Assembly (NCBI GenBank): GCA_964019055.1
Contig: OZ025209.1
Coordinates: forward strand, 5,177,071-5,241,070
Origin: Anthopleura xanthogrammica
Lineage: Eukaryota > Cnidaria > Anthozoa > Actiniaria > Actiniidae
Length of the DNA: 64,000 bases
Reading direction: 5' to 3'
A program made the translations under genes and the position numbers. The notes beneath the pieces were generated by a model that was given only the letters and a program-made list of their open reading frames with translations, did no database searches and was not told the DNA's origin. Positions 61,082-64,000 of the stretch are shown piece after piece (position 1 is the stretch's first letter; the number at the start of each line of letters is the position of its first letter).

Positions 61082-62079
61082 CTTTAGATAAGTCACGTGG
61101 TTTCTGGTGGGGGCCAAACAACTTCAATCAAATTCTAGTATATTGTTTCGTATCCTTATATTACTAATAGTCCATTACTGCTATTCTCATAAACATGAGA
61201 ACTCGGTATCTGCGAGCTGCACGCTGAAATTTGTTTTTTCGCTTCCATCGATTAAAAATAATCAGTCGGTACCTTTTATATTTTTGACTGGCGGCAGTGA
61301 AAAACCACATTCCAACGGGCAACTCGCAACTACAGAGTTCGCGTGTTTATGAAAATTGCAGTAATTCATCTATCAATTTGTAACTTGACATTTAGTGTGT
61401 AAATTGAATAAACTGTGAAATTATAAATTGTCAAATGATTTCGACCGTTATATATTTTGAATTCCCCCAAAACCATGTAATAGTATTTTTTCTTATAAAT
61501 AAATTATTCAAGTTTGTGCTACTTTAGCCGCTAGTTTAGAAAATTAACGACTTTTAAATTCACGGTTTTTGTTACTGTATTACGATATGAAAACCATCGT
61601 GGCGTCTATCGTACAAAAACGTCCAAGTTCTATATCTATTCAAATATCTTTAAAACAAAAAAGAAAAACGAAAACAAAACAAAAATTAGAAATAAATGAG
61701 TAGATCTAAATTTTTTACAATTGTTTCGGCAATCGAACACAATCCAAATTAATCGTACGATTGGAGTTCAGTACGGTTCGATTTGGTTCGATTGAGGAAT
61801 CGTTCGATTGTCAGCATGTTTTGGTGAATTCAATATGTTCGATTTCCGAACACAGTCCAAAATAATCGAGTGATTGAATTCGATTTAGTACGATTAGTTA
61901 CGCCAGGCGCGCTCAACAGAAACTGGACAAACTGTTCAGTGAGAAAATTTTGTCAAATTTTTACTAGCAAAAATCTCTCAATTTGCAAGCGCTTATTTCG
62001 GACTCTGGGCGTTGCTCATAGCAAAGCCAGATCAGAGTTCATTATATCTAGCCGTATCTAGATAAGATTGGTTCTATCT

Positions 62080-62222
62080 ACAGACCCCTTGCACGTGACG
62101 TCAGAGCAGCTCAATTTGGAGGGCAAAACAAAAGAATTTTAATCTCCTGAGAATTGGAATCTATTGTTTTGCCCTCCAAATTGAGCTGCATTCCGACGTG
62201 CTACGTGCTACGTGCTATAGAG
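62080..62222. mobile_element. MITE family 2, intact copy
   Basis: Left AGACCCCTTGCACGTGACGT, inner AGCTCAATTTGGAGGGCAAA with inverse TTTGCCCTCCAAATTGAGCT, and right TTCCGACGTGCTACGTGCTA with a small tandem expansion of ACGTGCT. A second foldback with GGGGGCAAAACAA and TTGTTTTGACCCCC ends follows at 62258-62348. Confidence 0.75.
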
Positions 62223-62614
62223 CTCTTGCACCAAATCTCTCGGTTATATCTTTCTATCTAGGGGGCAAAACAATGACAAATATTAAGATGAAAAAAGCTT
62301 TCAATCCTCAAGAGAAGGGCATGCTTTTGTTTTGACCCCCAGATTGGGATTACTGTATTCACTACTGTACTGTCATTTACGTCGTATAACCTTTTTCCTA
62401 ACGCTCTTTGATCATTCTTCATTAGAGAGGAATTATCAGCTCGATGGAAAATGCATCTCTATGAGGTGGATAATCTCGAATACAATCTGAAGATTTAAAA
62501 GTGTATTATTAAAAACTATCTAGAGCATTCTGGTAAGGCTACTGTTCTTGTCTGAAAGCATATGATGCTGTAACAGTTTGCAATGTAATCAAAAGGCAGC
62601 ACTCAGGAGCACTC

Positions 62615-62875
62615 AGGAGCAAGCGTAGCTCAGTGAGAACAGTTGGTTAGTCAGCGGCCTTGGGAGTATAGGTCCACGGTTTGATCCTCAGGATCTCCAC
62701 ATCTGTTTCGACTTCTCTCTGTTCTGTGTAGCTTTAGCTTTAAATACCCGTTATAAGGAGAACTGATAGTTTGAGGGGGTAAAGTGCGCACCTTCGAACG
62801 CTTTATGCATGAGCCCCTGGTTCGGGAGAATTGGGCAACCATTACCCGCGGTTTCGAAGTAAAATATTGGCTTTA
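62615..62875 (+). repeat. tRNA-derived SINE
   Basis: A-box-like GCGTAGCTCAGTGAGAACAG at about 62624 and B-box-like ACGGTTTGATCCTCAGG at about 62678, at tRNA-like spacing, followed by a body with TTCGAACGCTTTATGCATGA. Promoter boxes are recognisable but the cloverleaf is not intact. Confidence 0.6.
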
Positions 62876-62937
62876 CCTTTTTACTTTTTTTTTACTCGGC
62901 AGGGTAGACTTATTAAAAGTTTACTTGGTTAACGGCT

Positions 62938-63108
62938 ACACTCGCCTACCACCCCAAAACTGAAGCGGGGAAAAGTGGACTTCACGTAAATGGTACACGC
63001 GCGTCTACCATCCCAAAAAGCGGCGGGGAAAATTGGACTTCCGGTAAATGGTACACGCGCGTCTACCATCCCAAATAAGCGGGGAAATTAGACTTCCAGT
63101 AAATGACG
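62938..63108. repeat. About 62-base tandem repeat, 2.7 copies
   Basis: Each unit contains TCTACCATCCCAAAAAGCGG-type sequence, GGGGAAAATTGGACTTCCGG and TAAATGGTACACGCGCG. Confidence 0.8.
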
Positions 63109-63257
63109 TTTTAAAAAAGAGAGAAACTAAAAAAAGCGAAAAAAAAAGCGGCCAACACGGCCGGAACTTGAAACTTTGGACTAGAACCTCACGTACCTAA
63201 AATTTTCGGTCCCCAAGAACTGGAGAGGGTTACGATCGCAATCAATAATACAGTATT

Positions 63258-63472
63258 TTAACGGCTCGTTCAGTGCAAAATTTGTTGCAAAAAGTAGAAG
63301 CAATTCCTACTTTTTTCAACAAGCAGCTCAACTTGCAACATCGATTTTTGTTGCATGACAAGTTGCGCACGTGGGTGGTAATACGATCAACATCGCTCTG
63401 CAACTTGCAACGCAACAATGTTACGCGACAAGTTGTACGATTTAATCGCTCTATATTACCACACTTTTAACG
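63258..63472. repeat. GCAACA-rich element next to RMND1 exon
   Basis: It shares GTGGTAATACGATCAACATC and GCTCTGCAACTTGCAACGCA with the elements at 2070-2310 and 5812-5955, ending in TATTACCACAC. It lies immediately downstream of the RMND1 exon, inside the intron. Confidence 0.5.
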
Positions 63473-63485
63473 TTTTGTAACGTAC

Positions 63486-63602
63486 CTCAATTGCAATGAG
63501 GACAATGATTCCCCACTCCAGATTGAATGAGTGTTTTTCACTAAGATGTGTCCTGAGTAATTCCGCCAACTCATTACAGTGATTTAGCTTCTCATTCATC
63601 AC
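63486..63602 (-). CDS. RMND1: RMND1, penultimate/C-terminal exon (partial gene)
   Basis: RMND1 (DUF155 family) is a mitochondrial inner-membrane protein needed for translation of mtDNA-encoded proteins. One 117-base exon in phase 0 at both ends (TTGCAG| acceptor, GAG|GTACGT donor) encodes 39 residues: VMNEKLNHCNELAELLRTHL followed by SEKHSFNLEW and the hydrophobic GIIVLIAIE. This is the conserved C-terminal helix plus the start of the membrane helix. Everything upstream lies beyond position 64000 and the last few residues must come from a downstream exon. Confidence 0.88.
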
Positions 63603-64000
63603 CTGCAATCGAGAAAACATCAAATATTATACTCACTATCTTGCCTCTGATTGGCTCAGTTAAAATATTAAGCTAATTCTCAATAATCTCCAGCTGATCC
63701 GAGAAAAAATATTAGCCAATCAAAATCGAGAAAATTTACAAAACTGAGCTGTCATCATTAGTATCCCAGCGACTCGGGAAACGGTTATTTCTTTATTTTA
63801 TTTTCCCACTAAATAATGAATATCATGGTAAATTTATATCAAAATATCATAAACCTCTCCTAAAAATCTAGATTTATCTCAGATATAAACTTTTATAAGT
63901 CAATTTTCGCAGGCTTCATGACACCTCAGTTTTGCAGTGACGTCATTTCTAGGTCTCTATTTTAGATCAGCTATTTTTCATGCGTATCATTGACGGTTGC
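63603..64000. other. RMND1 intron sequence
   Basis: This is presumably the intron upstream of the RMND1 exon. It has CCAAT-type words (GATTGGCTCAG, GCCAATCAAAATC) and no exon that I can recognise. Confidence 0.5.

Larger units (their letters stand above)
58227..63485. other. Intergenic region left of RMND1
   Basis: Mostly AT-rich sequence with no defensible gene. It holds an (AAAC)n run at about 59301-59328, short GGGTAACC/CTAGGG direct repeats at 59460-59590, a family-2 MITE, a SINE, a 62-base tandem repeat and a GCAACA-type element. The terminal exon of RMND1 should lie here, but only a weak candidate was found (61058-61081). Confidence 0.5.

Overview
The window looks like nuclear DNA of an invertebrate animal, most likely a cnidarian such as a coral or sea anemone. 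That taxonomic call is inference: genes are short-exon and intron-rich with GT-AG (one GC-AG) junctions, the DNA is AT-rich, the proteins resemble deuterostome-type metazoan orthologues, and the space between genes is packed with small inverted-repeat transposons and tRNA-derived SINEs. No prokaryotic features (operons, Shine-Dalgarno sites, CRISPR) were seen.

Layout. 1-4.7 kb: intergenic repeats. 4.8-10.0 kb (-): an Sp-family zinc-finger transcription factor in four coding exons. 10-15.2 kb: intergenic. 15.2-19.8 kb (+): a two-exon gene for a small acidic, probably lipid-anchored protein. 22.2-26.1 kb (-): RidA, with two alternative first coding exons. 26.8-30.5 kb (+): PRR11, head-to-head with RidA. 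31.7-34.0 kb (+): IBA57. 35.0-39.5 kb (-): a ten-exon gene whose N-terminus reads as SKA2 and whose C-terminus reads as the SKA1 microtubule-binding winged helix. 40.8-44.7 kb (-): TXNDC17/TRP14, with a 1.2 kb microsatellite in an intron. 45.2-47.9 kb (+): a twin CX9C protein of the C22orf39/PANTS family, divergent from TXNDC17, with a 1.1 kb palindrome in its first intron. 48.1-49.2 kb (-): a broken copy, and 54.4-55.5 kb (-) an intact copy, of a core-2/I-branching N-acetylglucosaminyltransferase (GT14). 56-58.2 kb: unresolved exon fragments and a well-marked transposon insertion. 63.5-63.6 kb (-): one exon of RMND1, whose upstream part lies outside the window.

These are unrelated housekeeping genes, not a pathway cluster, but two themes recur: mitochondrial upkeep (IBA57, RidA, PANTS-like, RMND1) and mitosis (PRR11, SKA). 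The most interesting item is the apparent SKA2-SKA1 chimera close to PRR11; in mammals PRR11 and SKA2 are adjacent and share a promoter, so the linkage may be ancient. Gene models were assembled by eye from ORFs, splice consensus and phase, without transcripts. Family names rest on remembered family sequence features, not on database searches.
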